Source of the DNA: Kitasatospora sp. GP82
Lineage (GTDB): Bacteria > Actinomycetota > Actinomycetes > Streptomycetales > Streptomycetaceae
NCBI RefSeq assembly: GCF_029892105.1
Contig: NZ_JARZAJ010000019.1
Location: 1-64,000, forward strand
DNA length: 64,000 bases
Direction of reading: 5' to 3'
Positions 1 through 8,237 of the stretch are shown here, piece after piece. Positions within the stretch are counted from its first letter, which is position 1, and each line of letters starts with the position of its first letter. A program made the translations under genes and the position numbers. The notes under the pieces are model-generated. The model did no database searches, had not been told where the DNA came from, and saw nothing but the letters and a program-made list of their open reading frames with translations.

Positions 1-399
1 TCCGTTGCACTCCGGTTGCAGCCTACTGTTGCGACCGGATGTCCCCCTGGGGTAGCTTGCGTGATGTCGGGGGAAATCTCCCGGGTTTGTTGTGGTCAGC
101 ATTCCCGTGACCGGTGCAGGACTTCGAAGAAAAGGGGCGCGGCGGGCGTGGAGAACTCTGATGGCGCCGCCTCGGGCAGTGCAGGACAGCTGAGCGAGGT
201 GATGACACTGCTGCCTCACGATTTGCCAGACGCCTTTTCGGTCGCCCCGATATCCGAAGTTCTGCAGTGGAAGCCGTCCGATGTGGGAGTCCCCTCCCTG
301 CCGCTGATCCAGTCCAGGGCAGCGGTTCTTGTCCGATAACCTCGCTCCGTCGGAAACCGTCCGGAATGCCTTCTCCTGCGGTGACCGCCAGGACTCGGC
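1..399. other. No recognisable gene
   Basis: I see no coding sequence that resembles a known family on either strand here. The short open frames differ between strands and have no convincing ribosome-binding sites. The stretch leads into a decayed IS630-type transposase and may include its lost 5' part. Confidence 0.4.
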
Positions 400-923
400 G
401 CCGGGAACCCTCCTCCTCGACGCCGGGGCCGAGCGCGTTCGGACACTGCACCGCCGGGCCGCTGCTGGGCTCCGGCAGGGCAAACTCCGGTGGTACGAAT
501 CAACGGCAAGCGGTTCAAGGTCAACATCATGTCCGCCGTGGCCTCGCGTGGCGCACTGTGGTTCACCGTGTTCACGGGCCGGTTCACCGCCAATGTGCTC
601 TGCGCGTTTCTCGACCGGCCTGCCGTCCAGGCCGGCCGGAAGGTCCACGTGATCGCCAACCGGCACCCGGTCCACTGCTGCAAGGCCGTCAAGCAGTGGC
701 TCGCGGACAATGCCGACCACATCCAGCTGCACCTGATGTCCGGCTACAGCCCCGAACTCAACCCCGACGAGCTACTGAACGCCGACCTCAAACGGCACGT
801 CAGCGCCGCCCGTGCCACGTCAGCCGAGGACCTTGCCCGCGAAACACGCCGGGCGGCAGCGCCAGCCCCACATCGTCTGCGGGTACTTCAGGGCCCCCGC
901 ACGTTCGCTACTTGATCATGTAG
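400..923 (+). pseudogene. IS630-type transposase relic
   Basis: The reading frame from about 421 to 855 gives the catalytic half of an IS630/Tc1-type DDE transposase: a WAPAGQTPVVRINGKRF stretch, then VHVIANRHPVH, then GYSPELNPDELLNADLKRHV, the usual last-Glu region. The frame breaks near 855. The rest of the family C-terminus continues in a second frame (RQRQPHIVCGYF) and ends in a third as PHVRYLIM with a stop at 921-923. Upstream of 421 the frame also shifts, and the N-terminal DNA-binding part is not seen. At least two frameshifts make it inactive. The family call is from memory of conserved IS630 motifs. Confidence 0.8.
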
Positions 924-968
924 AAAACCAAGCCGTTTCGGCTCAATATGTCAGATAAGGGCGGCAGT

Positions 969-1415
969 GTGAGTTTCGAAATTGAGCGAAAGTTTCTCAT
1001 TGCAAGCCTTCCCGGTCTTGTCGACGACGGAGAGACTATCGAACAGGGCTACCTTCCAATAAGTGAAGAGGGGGTCGAGGTTCGCATACGGCGTCGAGGC
1101 TCGAGCAACTATCTCGCAGTAAAGTCGGGCAGCGGGCTAGTTCGAACTGAGTGCGAGGAGATGGTTTCCCGAGATCTCTTCGAAGCCCTGTGGCCGCTTA
1201 CGCAAGGTCGGCGCACATCAAAGACCAGGCATCACATCGCCTTTAGCGGCCTGATTATCGAACTAGATGTCTTCTCGGGTCGCCTGGCGGGCTTGATGGT
1301 TGCTGAGGTGGAGTTTCCGGACACTGCTGCAGCGGCTGCCTTTGTGCCACCGCTCTGGCTGGGCCAAGAGGTCACTAACGACCCGTCATACAGCAATCGA
1401 TCGCTAGCAAACTGA
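969..1415 (+). CDS. CYTH domain protein (triphosphatase/adenylyl-cyclase-like fold)
   Basis: The 148-residue product begins with FEIERKFL, the EXEXK-like signature of CYTH (CyaB-thiamine triphosphatase) proteins, which bind triphosphates in a beta-tunnel with acidic and basic residues. Later elements fit: VEVRIRRRG, LAVKSG, a TRHHI strand and an AEVEFPD strand near the C-terminus. The GTG at 969 is preferred because AAGGG lies about 8 bases upstream; an in-frame ATG at 948 lacks such a site. The substrate is not predictable; inorganic triphosphate hydrolysis is common in the family. Base composition is visibly lower in GC than in neighbouring genes, which suggests separate acquisition. The gene stands alone between an IS relic and cysC. 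Confidence 0.85.
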   Translation: MSFEIERKFLIASLPGLVDDGETIEQGYLPISEEGVEVRIRRRGSSNYLAVKSGSGLVRTECEEMVSRDLFEALWPLTQGRRTSKTRHHIAFSGLIIELDVFSGRLAGLMVAEVEFPDTAAAAAFVPPLWLGQEVTNDPSYSNRSLAN

Positions 1416-1542
1416 AGGTAATCATGAAGAGCTCATACTCCATCAAATCAACTCCCGGAGCACTGGTGGGTAAGTAGTCAAAATAGTGACTCAGGGACAA
1501 AATTCAGCTACCAGCAACCCCCATACTGCCAGCAGTAAGGAA

Positions 1543-2085
1543 ATGCTCATCGCCATTGGCGCCACGGTGTGGCTGACCGGGCTGCCGAGCGCGGGCAAGA
1601 CCACGCTCGCCCTCGCGCTGGCCGAGCGGCTGCGCGCCGAGGGCCACCGGGTCGAGGTCCTGGACGGCGACGAGATCCGCGAATTCCTCTCCAAGGGCCT
1701 CGGGTTCAGCCGCGAGGACCGGCACACCAACGTCACCCGGATCGGCTTCGTCGCCCAGAAACTGGCCGCCAACGGCGTCAAGGTGCTCGCCCCCGTGATC
1801 GCCCCCTACGCCGACTCCCGCGCCGCCGTCCGCGAGCGGCACAACGCAGCCGGCACCGAGTTCCTGGAGATCCACGTCGCCACCCCCGTCGAGCTCTGCT
1901 CCGAGCGCGACGTCAAGGGCCTCTATGCGAAGCAGGCCGCTGGGGAGATCTCGGGACTCACCGGCATCGATGACCCGTACGAAGCCCCGGAGAACCCGGA
2001 GCTTCGCATCCAGACACAGGGCCACGCGGTGGCCGAGTCCGCCGCAGAGCTGCACGCCTTCCTGGCCGAGAGGGGTCTCGCGTGA
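1543..2085 (+). CDS. cysC: Adenylylsulfate (APS) kinase
   Basis: The enzyme phosphorylates adenosine 5'-phosphosulfate with ATP to give PAPS in sulfate activation. The 180-residue product has the P-loop GLPSAGKTT at residues 13-21, DGDEIR at about 41-46, the NVTRIG helix, APYADSR, and DVKGLYAKQ followed by GIDDPYEAPENPEL, all standard CysC elements. An upstream GTG at 1486 keeps the frame open, but 1486-1542 looks like non-coding low-GC sequence, so the ATG at 1543 is chosen; the native N-terminus may have been altered by a junction here. The stop overlaps the GTG of cysD, the usual order in actinomycetes, but that cysD is destroyed, so this kinase lacks a local ATP sulfurylase partner. Confidence 0.9.
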   Translation: MLIAIGATVWLTGLPSAGKTTLALALAERLRAEGHRVEVLDGDEIREFLSKGLGFSREDRHTNVTRIGFVAQKLAANGVKVLAPVIAPYADSRAAVRERHNAAGTEFLEIHVATPVELCSERDVKGLYAKQAAGEISGLTGIDDPYEAPENPELRIQTQGHAVAESAAELHAFLAERGLA

Positions 2086-2385
2086 CCACCGCGACCGACA
2101 GCCTGGTCCACACCGACGACCCCAACCAGAATTCAGGGGGCCCTTCGCGCTGTCCCGCCTGGACGCGCTGGAGGCGGAGTCGGTGCACATCTTCCGCGAG
2201 GTGGCGGGCGAGTTCGAGCGGCCGGTGATCCTGTTCTCGGGCGGCAAGGACTCCATCGTCATGCTGCACCTGGCGCTCAATGCCGCCCTACCGCGACCGC
2301 GTCGTGGCGCGGCACAACCTGCGCCTGCACGTCGCCCTCGTGCAGGACTTCGTCGACGACGGGCGGTTGCGCGAGCGCCCGGACG
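2082..2385 (+). pseudogene. cysD: Sulfate adenylyltransferase subunit 2, broken
   Basis: The gene starts with a GTG that overlaps the cysC stop. The start frame runs about 18 codons and then shifts by one base near 2135-2140. In the new frame the CysD sequence LDALEAESVHIFREVAGEF and the PP-loop SGGKDSIVMLHLAL are clear. Near 2280 the frame shifts again, with loss of about 25 codons of the family sequence (the HVDTGHNFPE region is missing), and continues as YRDRVVARHNLRLHV and DFVDDGRLRERPD. The gene then stops matching exactly where the IS end begins at 2386. Three independent lesions show long-standing loss of function. Confidence 0.88.
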
Positions 2386-3231
2386 TGTGGGGCTCGGAAA
2401 GTCATCGCTGCTGGTCAAGCTGCGTATCGGTACTCGTTGATGACGCCACTGAGGACGCGGGTGCGCAGGAGTCTGTGGCCTTCGAAGTCGTGAACGGTGG
2501 TGGGTTGCTGGTCGGCGCCGGGTGATATCTGGTTGCAGGCCCGGTGGGGGCGGTGTTCGTTGTAGTGCCGCTGCGCCAGCGCGTACAGGCGCTGGCCGAG
2601 CGCAGTGTCGAGTTGGAAGAAGTCGACGGCGATGATGCACTCGGTCTGGGCCGTGAGGAACTCGCGCCAGGTCGGGCCGGTGCGGCGCGGGGCCGGGTCG
2701 ATGCCCGCCGTGTGGAGGATCTCCCACACCGTGGACGCGGCGATCGGGTGCCCGAGACGTGCGAGCTCGCCCTGGATCCGCCTGTGACCCCACCTTGCGT
2801 TCTCTCTAGCGAGCTGCAGGACCAGGTTCTTGAGCGCCGCCCTGGTCGGCGGTCGTCCGGTACGGGTGCGCCGCGCGCTGTAGTCCCACTTCGCTGCGAT
2901 GAACCTGCGATGCCAGGCCAGCAGTGTCCCGGGAGTAACCGGGAAGACCTCGCTCCAGCGGTGACGGGGTATCAGACTGGAGAGCGCTGCCAGTCAGAAC
3001 CGATCTGCGGGCTCGTAGCGGACCGGGCCAGGGAGCTGGCGGCGCAGCACCGCGTTCTCATGCCGGAGCAGGAACAACTCGGCATCCTTCGTGCTGTCGC
3101 GGCGCAGCAACAGCCCGGGCACGGACAGCAGCCTGCGAGCCGCTCTGTACGGCAGTGAGACGATCACGCGGACATGGTGCCAGCCGAGATCGCCTTACTG
3201 CTGCCAGCAGCGATGATTTCCGAGCCCGACA
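2386..3231. mobile_element. IS relic with both terminal repeats (IS3/rve-like)
   Basis: The element interrupts cysD. Its left end reads TGTGGGGCTCGGAAAGTC at 2386, and its right end near 3231 reads TTTCCGAGCCCGACA. As inverted repeats these match over about 23 bases with one mismatch and one gap, beginning TG and ending CA as in IS3-like elements. It encloses a minus-strand integrase-core transposase that is damaged. The element is about 0.85 kb, shorter than an intact relative because the transposase has an internal deletion. A second fragment with the same end sequence lies at 54402. Confidence 0.75.
2415..3167 (-). pseudogene. Integrase-core (rve) transposase, broken
   Basis: One minus-strand frame starts at a GTG at 3167 and reads the N-terminal helices (LLLRRDSTKDAELFLLRHEN), then meets TGA at 2994-2996 where relatives have a Trp codon (ADRF stop LAALSSLIPR). 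The same frame continues through the HTH region (RWGHRRIQGELARLGHPIA), STVWEILHTAGIDPAPRR and the first catalytic strand IIAVDFFQLDTA. It then jumps directly to HYNEHRPHRACNQ near the C-terminus, so most of the DDE core is deleted in frame. The only lesions are one nonsense codon and one deletion, which points to fairly recent inactivation. Confidence 0.82.
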
Positions 3232-3376
3232 GGGTGTACGCGCCCTCGATGACGCGTGGCCGACCTGTGCCGTCACGCTCGGCGGTTGTGCTGGCGCCGT
3301 GTGCGGGAAGCCTGTCCCCGGCGATCGGTGGCCAATACGCGGAGGCAGTCGGGGACCCGAGCCCGTTGCTCCGTAG

Positions 3377-3416
3377 TGAGAGTCCACTCTCATCATCATG
3401 GTCGACTTGCTATTCT
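3377..3416 (+). promoter_or_regulatory. Operator-like palindrome and -10 of the TetR gene
   Basis: A palindrome TGAGAGTCCACTCTCAT lies at 3377-3393, with arms GAGAGT and ACTCTC around CC. A TATTCT hexamer at 3411-3416 makes a good -10. Transcription would start at or next to the ATG at 3423, so the TetR mRNA may be leaderless; no Shine-Dalgarno sequence is visible. The palindrome sits where the -35 should be, as expected for autorepression. The same ACTCTCAT core recurs before the cupin gene. Confidence 0.6.
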
Positions 3417-3422
3417 TGGGCC

Positions 3423-4076
3423 ATGTACACGGGCGAATCGACGACACCGCAGGCCGCGACCGGCCGCGTGAACCAGAAGCTGCGCACGCGCAGGGCGATC
3501 GTGCAGGCGGCAGTCGAGCTGATGCGCACGGGCCGTGATGTGACGATGCTCGAGGTCGCCAAGTCCGCGCTGGTGTCCGAGGCCACGGCCTACCGGCACT
3601 TCCCCGACCTGCCGAGCCTGCTCCAGGAGGCCATGGCCGGGGAGATGCCCACTCCGGCCGAGGCGCTCGCGTCGGTCGCGGACTCCCGCGACCCGGTGGA
3701 ACGCGTCGCCGTCGCGACCGAGCACCTGCTGCGCACGGTGCTGACCTACCAGGGAGCGACCCGCGCGATGATCGCGGCCACGATCACCCGCCCCGAGGCG
3801 GCCGGCGCTCGGCCGGCCATGCGTTTCGGCCTGATCGACCATGCGCTCGCCCCGCTGGACGACACCCTCGGGGCCACGGACCCGGCTGCTGTGAGGCAGC
3901 TCAAGAACGGCCTCGCCGTCGTCGTCAGCGCCGAGGCCCTGTTCGCGCTGACCGACCTGTCGCGGCTGGGCCCCGAGGAGGCGATCGCCAGCGTCGTGCA
4001 CACCGCGACCACCCTCACCCGGGCCGCGCTCGACAGTGCCGCACCCGTCGGCGGCCGTCCCGCCGCACAGCGCTGA
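3423..4076 (+). CDS. TetR-family transcriptional regulator
   Basis: The 217-residue protein has a TetR-type N-terminal helix-turn-helix at about residues 25-65, where LEVAKSALVSEATAYRHFPD matches the TetR recognition-helix region. The C-terminal ligand-binding domain is helical and not assignable to a ligand. The start at 3423 follows a likely leaderless promoter. The gene converges with the MFS exporter gene 8 bases downstream. A shared palindrome before this gene and before the cupin gene suggests it represses itself and the opposite-strand genes. The inducer is unknown; an exported or degraded small toxic molecule is an inference from the neighbours. Confidence 0.9.
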   Translation: MYTGESTTPQAATGRVNQKLRTRRAIVQAAVELMRTGRDVTMLEVAKSALVSEATAYRHFPDLPSLLQEAMAGEMPTPAEALASVADSRDPVERVAVATEHLLRTVLTYQGATRAMIAATITRPEAAGARPAMRFGLIDHALAPLDDTLGATDPAAVRQLKNGLAVVVSAEALFALTDLSRLGPEEAIASVVHTATTLTRAALDSAAPVGGRPAAQR

Positions 4077-4083
4077 CGACGCG

Positions 4084-5571
4084 TCAGGCCTGTGCGCCTC
4101 CGCGCACCCTGGGCGCGATGTTCGAGGGGGTCGCGGGATCGGCCGGGAAGCGTGCGGCGACCCGGACGGCCGTGGCGGTGGCGCGGCGTGTGGTGGTCAC
4201 CAGGCCCATCGCCGCGATCACCAGTCCGCTTGCGGCCAGCATCCACCAGCCCGGGTGGCCGGCGGCGGCGAATCCGGCGTGGCCCGGACCCCGGGTGCGC
4301 GCGGCGGCGATCGAGCCGAGGACCGCGACGCCGAGGTTGTTGCCGACCTGGCGGCCGGTGGTGGTGATCGAAGCGGACACCCCGGCCTGGGAGCGCGGCA
4401 TGCCGGCCACGGCGGTGCTGGTGATCGGGGTGTTGACGAGGCCGAATCCGGCGCCGAGCAGCACATAGGCGGCGAGCAGCACCGTCCACGGTGTGGTCGG
4501 GGTGAGCGTGGTCAGTGTCAGCGCCGCGGCGGCGATCAGCAGGCCGGCGGCGACGAGCGCCGGGCGCGGGCCGCGCGCGGCGGTCAGGCGCCCGGACAGC
4601 GGTGAGGCGAGCGCGATGCCGGCGGCCATGGGTACGGTCAGCAGGCCGGCGTGCAGCGCGCTGTAGCCGCGCACCTCCTGCAGGTACAGGGTGTTGAGGA
4701 ACAGGAAGCCGGACAGGACCAGGAACGCGGTGACGGCGATGACGAAGGCGCCGGTGAACGGGACTGAGCGGAAGAGCACCGGGTCGACCAGCGGCTGCTG
4801 GCGGCGTCGTTCGTAGCCGGGCAGCGCCGCGACCGCGACCGCGGACAGGGCGAACAGGCCGATGATGCGGGTGCTGCCGTAGCCCTGGCGCGAGCCTTCG
4901 ATGATCGCGAAGATCAGCGAGGTCAGGATGGTGACGACGAGCACCTGACCGACCGGGTCCGGGCGTCGTGTCGCGGCGGCCCTGGATTCGGGCACGAACA
5001 CGGCGGTGAGCACCAGGGCGGCCACACCGATCGGGATGTTGATCCAGAAGATCGATCGCCAGCCGGCCGAGGCGACCAGCAGGCCGCCGACCACCGGGCC
5101 GGCGGCCAGCGACAGGCCGACCGTGGTGCCCCAGAGCCCGATCGCGCGGGCACGCTCACCTGGATCGGGGAAGGCGTGGGTGATGATCGACAGGGCGACG
5201 GGGTTGAGCATGCTGGCGCCCAGGCCCTGGGCGACACGGAAAGCGATCAGCCACCCCAGGGCCGGGGCCAGGGAGCAGGCCAGCGAGCCGGCGGTGAACA
5301 GGGCCAGTCCGGCCCGGAACACCAGGCGCCGCCCGATCCGGTCGGCGGTGGACCCGGCGAGCATCATGAAGGCGGCGACCGCCAGGGTGTAGCCGTCGAC
5401 GGTCCACTGCAGGCCGCTGACCGAGGCGTGCAGATCGTGGCCGACGGCAGGCAGGGCGACGTTCACTGCGGTGGTGTCCAGGGCGGTGATCAGCAGGCTC
5501 AGGCAGCACACCGCCAGGACCAGCCCTCCCTGCCGGCGCCCACCGTCGGCCAGGGGCTGATGCGTCGTCAT
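4084..5571 (-). CDS. MFS drug exporter, DHA2-type
   Basis: The 495-residue integral membrane protein fits the 14-helix DHA2 (EmrB/QacA) family. Motif-like stretches include LDTTAVNVALPAVGHDL at the end of helix 1, GSTADRIGRRLVFRAGL (motif A) between helices 2 and 3, AFRVAQGLGASMLNPVALSI and the family C motif GPVVGGLL. It should use the proton gradient to export a drug-like compound. It is the last gene in the minus-strand direction, 102 bases after the alpha/beta hydrolase, and converges with the TetR gene. No transporter motif appears broken. Confidence 0.9.
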   Translation of the reverse strand: MTTHQPLADGGRRQGGLVLAVCCLSLLITALDTTAVNVALPAVGHDLHASVSGLQWTVDGYTLAVAAFMMLAGSTADRIGRRLVFRAGLALFTAGSLACSLAPALGWLIAFRVAQGLGASMLNPVALSIITHAFPDPGERARAIGLWGTTVGLSLAAGPVVGGLLVASAGWRSIFWINIPIGVAALVLTAVFVPESRAAATRRPDPVGQVLVVTILTSLIFAIIEGSRQGYGSTRIIGLFALSAVAVAALPGYERRRQQPLVDPVLFRSVPFTGAFVIAVTAFLVLSGFLFLNTLYLQEVRGYSALHAGLLTVPMAAGIALASPLSGRLTAARGPRPALVAAGLLIAAAALTLTTLTPTTPWTVLLAAYVLLGAGFGLVNTPITSTAVAGMPRSQAGVSASITTTGRQVGNNLGVAVLGSIAAARTRGPGHAGFAAAGHPGWWMLAASGLVIAAMGLVTTTRRATATAVRVAARFPADPATPSNIAPRVRGGAQA

Positions 5572-5673
5572 GTCCGTCCTCCTCGGTGAGTGGTGGCGCG
5601 CTCCTGATACGGCGCGCCCGCCGGTCCGCGAAGGGTGCGGTGCGGTGGGCGCGGTTTCGTGCTGGTGGCCGGG

Positions 5674-6492
5674 TTACCGGACGTCGGGCTTGACCTGGGT
5701 GTCGACGAAGTCGCCGATCGCCGCGAAGACCGCTGCGGGCTGCTCGATGTGCGGGAAGTGCCCGGCTTGCGGGATGGGTTGGAAGGTGGCGCGGGGAAAG
5801 GAGTCGGCCAGGGTGCGCTCGTACTCCAGCGGGGCGATGCCGTCCTGCTCACCGGCGATCACCAGTACCGGGACGGTGATCCGGTGCAGTCGCCCGCGCA
5901 GCTTAGGATCGCAGCAGAACGGGTCGCCCGCGTACACGGCCAGGGTGCGCTGGTTGGCGGCCATCGCGGCCAGCTGCTCCGGGCTGAGCGCGGCCGGGTC
6001 CGGGCGCAGTTGCGGGTTGTGGAAGGCCAGTTCGCCGGTCTTGGCCGGGCCGAGGTCGGCGGGGTTGGCCAGCTGCAGTGGCGGCTCGGGGGCGATGCCG
6101 GTGGAGGCGAGCAGAGCCAGGCAGGAGATCCGGGCGGCGTTGTCGCGCAGTGCCATCTCGGCGGCTATCCAGCCTCCGACCGAGCTGCCGGCCACCATGA
6201 CGCCACGCAGGTCGAGTGCGTCGAGCAGGTCGAGGTGGGCGGTGGCCAGGTCGGCGACGGTGTCGGTGGACTCCGGACGGGGAGTGCCGTCGAACCCGGG
6301 GTGGGTCGGCACGACCACGTAGGCGTGCTGCGACATGCCGGCGGCGAAGCCTGCCATCGAACGCGGCCCGGCGCCGCCATGCAGCATGAGCACGCCGGTG
6401 CCCTCGGTGTTCTCGCCGAACTCCTGGATCGTGACGGCAAGGCCGCCCGGAAGGTGGACGGCTCGGGTGGTGCCAGTGGTGGAGACGGTCAT
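5674..6492 (-). CDS. Alpha/beta-fold hydrolase
   Basis: The 272-residue cytoplasmic protein has the alpha/beta hydrolase oxyanion segment HGGAGP near residue 38, the nucleophile elbow GSSVGG near 101, a GEQDG acid loop and a C-terminal AGHFPHIE carrying the catalytic His. The substrate is not predictable. The ATG at 6492 is preferred over one at 6546 because AAGGGA lies upstream at good spacing and homology-like sequence starts after it. The gene lies 149 bases after the cupin gene and before the exporter, so it could hydrolyse an ester or lactone handled by the cluster. Confidence 0.87.
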   Translation of the reverse strand: MTVSTTGTTRAVHLPGGLAVTIQEFGENTEGTGVLMLHGGAGPRSMAGFAAGMSQHAYVVVPTHPGFDGTPRPESTDTVADLATAHLDLLDALDLRGVMVAGSSVGGWIAAEMALRDNAARISCLALLASTGIAPEPPLQLANPADLGPAKTGELAFHNPQLRPDPAALSPEQLAAMAANQRTLAVYAGDPFCCDPKLRGRLHRITVPVLVIAGEQDGIAPLEYERTLADSFPRATFQPIPQAGHFPHIEQPAAVFAAIGDFVDTQVKPDVR

Positions 6493-6641
6493 GATGATGG
6501 TTTCCCTTTGGTATGGCGATCGAGCGTGGCGGGCCGGCACGCGCACGTCATGGGCGGCGGCGAACTTCTCGGCGAGTCCGGCGGCCCAGGACGCCGGACG
6601 GTGGGCGGGGACGTGCTGGGGCGGGTCGCAGGTGCGGCTGC

Positions 6642-7100
6642 TCAGGCGAAGTCGGTGGCCGGTTCGGTGGCGTACCGGCTCATCGCCTCGATCGTCGCCT
6701 CGGGGGTGAACGGCCGGCCGTCGGCGATCATGTCGCGCAGATCCCGGAAGTAGTTGACGTACAGGTCCGGGGTGAACGTGTTCAGCAGGACCGTGACGCC
6801 GTCGGTCGGATTGGCGAAGGTGTGCGGGGCGCCGGGCGGGATCATGACCAGCGTTCCGGCGGGCGCGTCGTACACGGTCTCGCCGACGGTGAACCGGGCC
6901 GCACCGGACACCACGTAGAAGCCCTCGTCGTGCCGGGCATGGCGGTGCTGCGGCGGGCCGTCGGTGTGCGGGGCGAGCGTGATCTCCCCGATGCCCAGGC
7001 GGTGCGCGGTCGTGCTGCCGTCCTCCAGGATCCGCATCCGCGTCGGGCCGAGCTGGATCGACTCGCCGCCGTCAGGGCTGACCACCGAGACGTCTGTCAT
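6642..7100 (-). CDS. Cupin-domain protein
   Basis: The 152-residue protein is a single conserved cupin barrel. The first motif, PPQHRHARHDEGFYVVSG, supplies His-His-Glu metal ligands, and the second, PPGAPHTFANP, supplies the last His. Such proteins include dioxygenases, isomerases and quercetinase-like enzymes; the exact activity is open. The ATG at 7100 is set by GGAGG six bases upstream. It is the first gene after a predicted promoter bracketed by two TGACTCTCAT sites, so it probably heads the regulated transcript that includes the hydrolase and exporter. Confidence 0.88.
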   Translation of the reverse strand: MTDVSVVSPDGGESIQLGPTRMRILEDGSTTAHRLGIGEITLAPHTDGPPQHRHARHDEGFYVVSGAARFTVGETVYDAPAGTLVMIPPGAPHTFANPTDGVTVLLNTFTPDLYVNYFRDLRDMIADGRPFTPEATIEAMSRYATEPATDFA

Positions 7101-7141
7101 CTGAACCTCCAGTAAAGAGGGAGTGCCTTCGTTATTGGGGC

Positions 7142-7203
7142 TGACTCTCATAAATGTAGGCGGTTGCCCTTCTTTGTGCAAGTTGACTCTCATGAAGAGA
7201 GTC
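7142..7203 (-). promoter_or_regulatory. Predicted promoter flanked by two operator copies
   Basis: On the minus strand TTGCAC (complement of 7176-7181) and TACATT (complement of 7153-7158) are separated by exactly 17 bases, a good housekeeping-type promoter for the cupin gene. The 10-mer TGACTCTCAT occurs at 7142-7151 and again at 7184-7193, 42 bases apart, about four helical turns. The second copy forms a perfect inverted repeat GACTCTC-ATGAA-GAGAGTC at 7185-7203. The core matches the palindrome before the TetR gene at 3377-3393, which suggests one regulator acts at both. Confidence 0.65.
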
Positions 7204-7280
7204 GACCTGCCTTGCTGACTCCGAGTGCAGGGCGCGACGTGCTGGCGGAAGAACGCGGTCTGCATCCGTTGCCGTCGCCG

Positions 7281-8066
7281 TCAGTTGTTAGTCCTGTACA
7301 AGTCGGTCTGGCCGTCCGAGGCGGTCAGACCGCCGTCCACGGGTATGTGCACTCCGTTGAGATACCCGGCGTCGCGACCGGCGAGGAACGCGATGACGGC
7401 GGCGACCTCGGCCGGCTCGCCCGGCCGGCCCATGGGCACGCGCTCCACGAAGCGCCTGCGCAGCGAGGTTCCCTCGGCGAGCGCGTCGCGCAGGACCTGC
7501 CTGCTGAGCGTCACGCCGGGGTGGACGGCATTGACCCGGATCTGGTGGCCGTGGTCCAGTGCCATCGAGTTGGTCAGGTTGACCAGCGCGCCCTTGGTCA
7601 TGTTGTAGGCGGCCTGGTTCCATTCACCGCGGAGTGCGGCCACGGAGCCGACATTGACGATGCATCCGCGTACCGCCCGCAGGTGGGGCAGAGCGGCGCG
7701 CGAGGCGAAGAAGACGCCGTCGATGTTGGTACTCACCATGGTCCGGTAGCTGTCCACGTCGATCTGGTCGACGGTGCCCGGAATCGCGACCCCCGCGTTG
7801 TTGACCAGCACGTCCAGGCGCCCGAACCGCTCGGCCACCCCGTCCATGGCCGCAGTGACGGCAGCCAGGTCCGAGACGTCCGCAACCCGGGGGTGCATCT
7901 CCACACCCGTCGGGTTCTCCTGGGCGGTCCGCTGGAGGGTCGCCTCCGTGCGGCCCACGAGCACCACGGTGTACCCGTCGGCGGCGAACCGGTGCGCGGT
8001 CGCTGCTCCGATGCCGGTACCGGCACCCGTGATGACGGCCACGGGGGTGGAATTCTGTTGGCTCAC
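7281..8066 (-). CDS. SDR-family NAD(P)-dependent oxidoreductase
   Basis: The 261-residue protein is a classical short-chain dehydrogenase. It has the cofactor motif TGAGTGIG near residues 14-21, NNAG near 89-92, the catalytic Ser in NVGSVAALRGEW and the YNMTK pair, followed by NAVHPGVTLSRQ and the C-terminal GVHIPVDGG. It reduces a carbonyl or oxidises an alcohol of unknown identity. It lies just upstream of the cupin promoter on the same strand, so it is probably transcribed separately, from the gap shared with the divergent AraC gene at 8238. Confidence 0.92.
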   Translation of the reverse strand: MSQQNSTPVAVITGAGTGIGAATAHRFAADGYTVVLVGRTEATLQRTAQENPTGVEMHPRVADVSDLAAVTAAMDGVAERFGRLDVLVNNAGVAIPGTVDQIDVDSYRTMVSTNIDGVFFASRAALPHLRAVRGCIVNVGSVAALRGEWNQAAYNMTKGALVNLTNSMALDHGHQIRVNAVHPGVTLSRQVLRDALAEGTSLRRRFVERVPMGRPGEPAEVAAVIAFLAGRDAGYLNGVHIPVDGGLTASDGQTDLYRTNN

Positions 8067-8237
8067 GAGATTCTCCTCATGCGTATGTACCGGGCCGGGG
8101 CGAGGGGTTGTCCCTGCAACTGAAGCCTAGGAAAATCGGCGCAGCACAGGCTTGAACCACAGCGCCATCCCGGCAGAACATCCGCGCCAGACGGCGCCGG
8201 ACAGTGCCGGAGCGACGAAGGCGGGGGAGGACCGTCG

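Noticed and set aside
1486..1542. Extended N-terminus of CysC from the GTG at 1486
   Set aside because: The 19 codons have unlike base composition, no ribosome-binding site and no family similarity; the family sequence begins near 1558.
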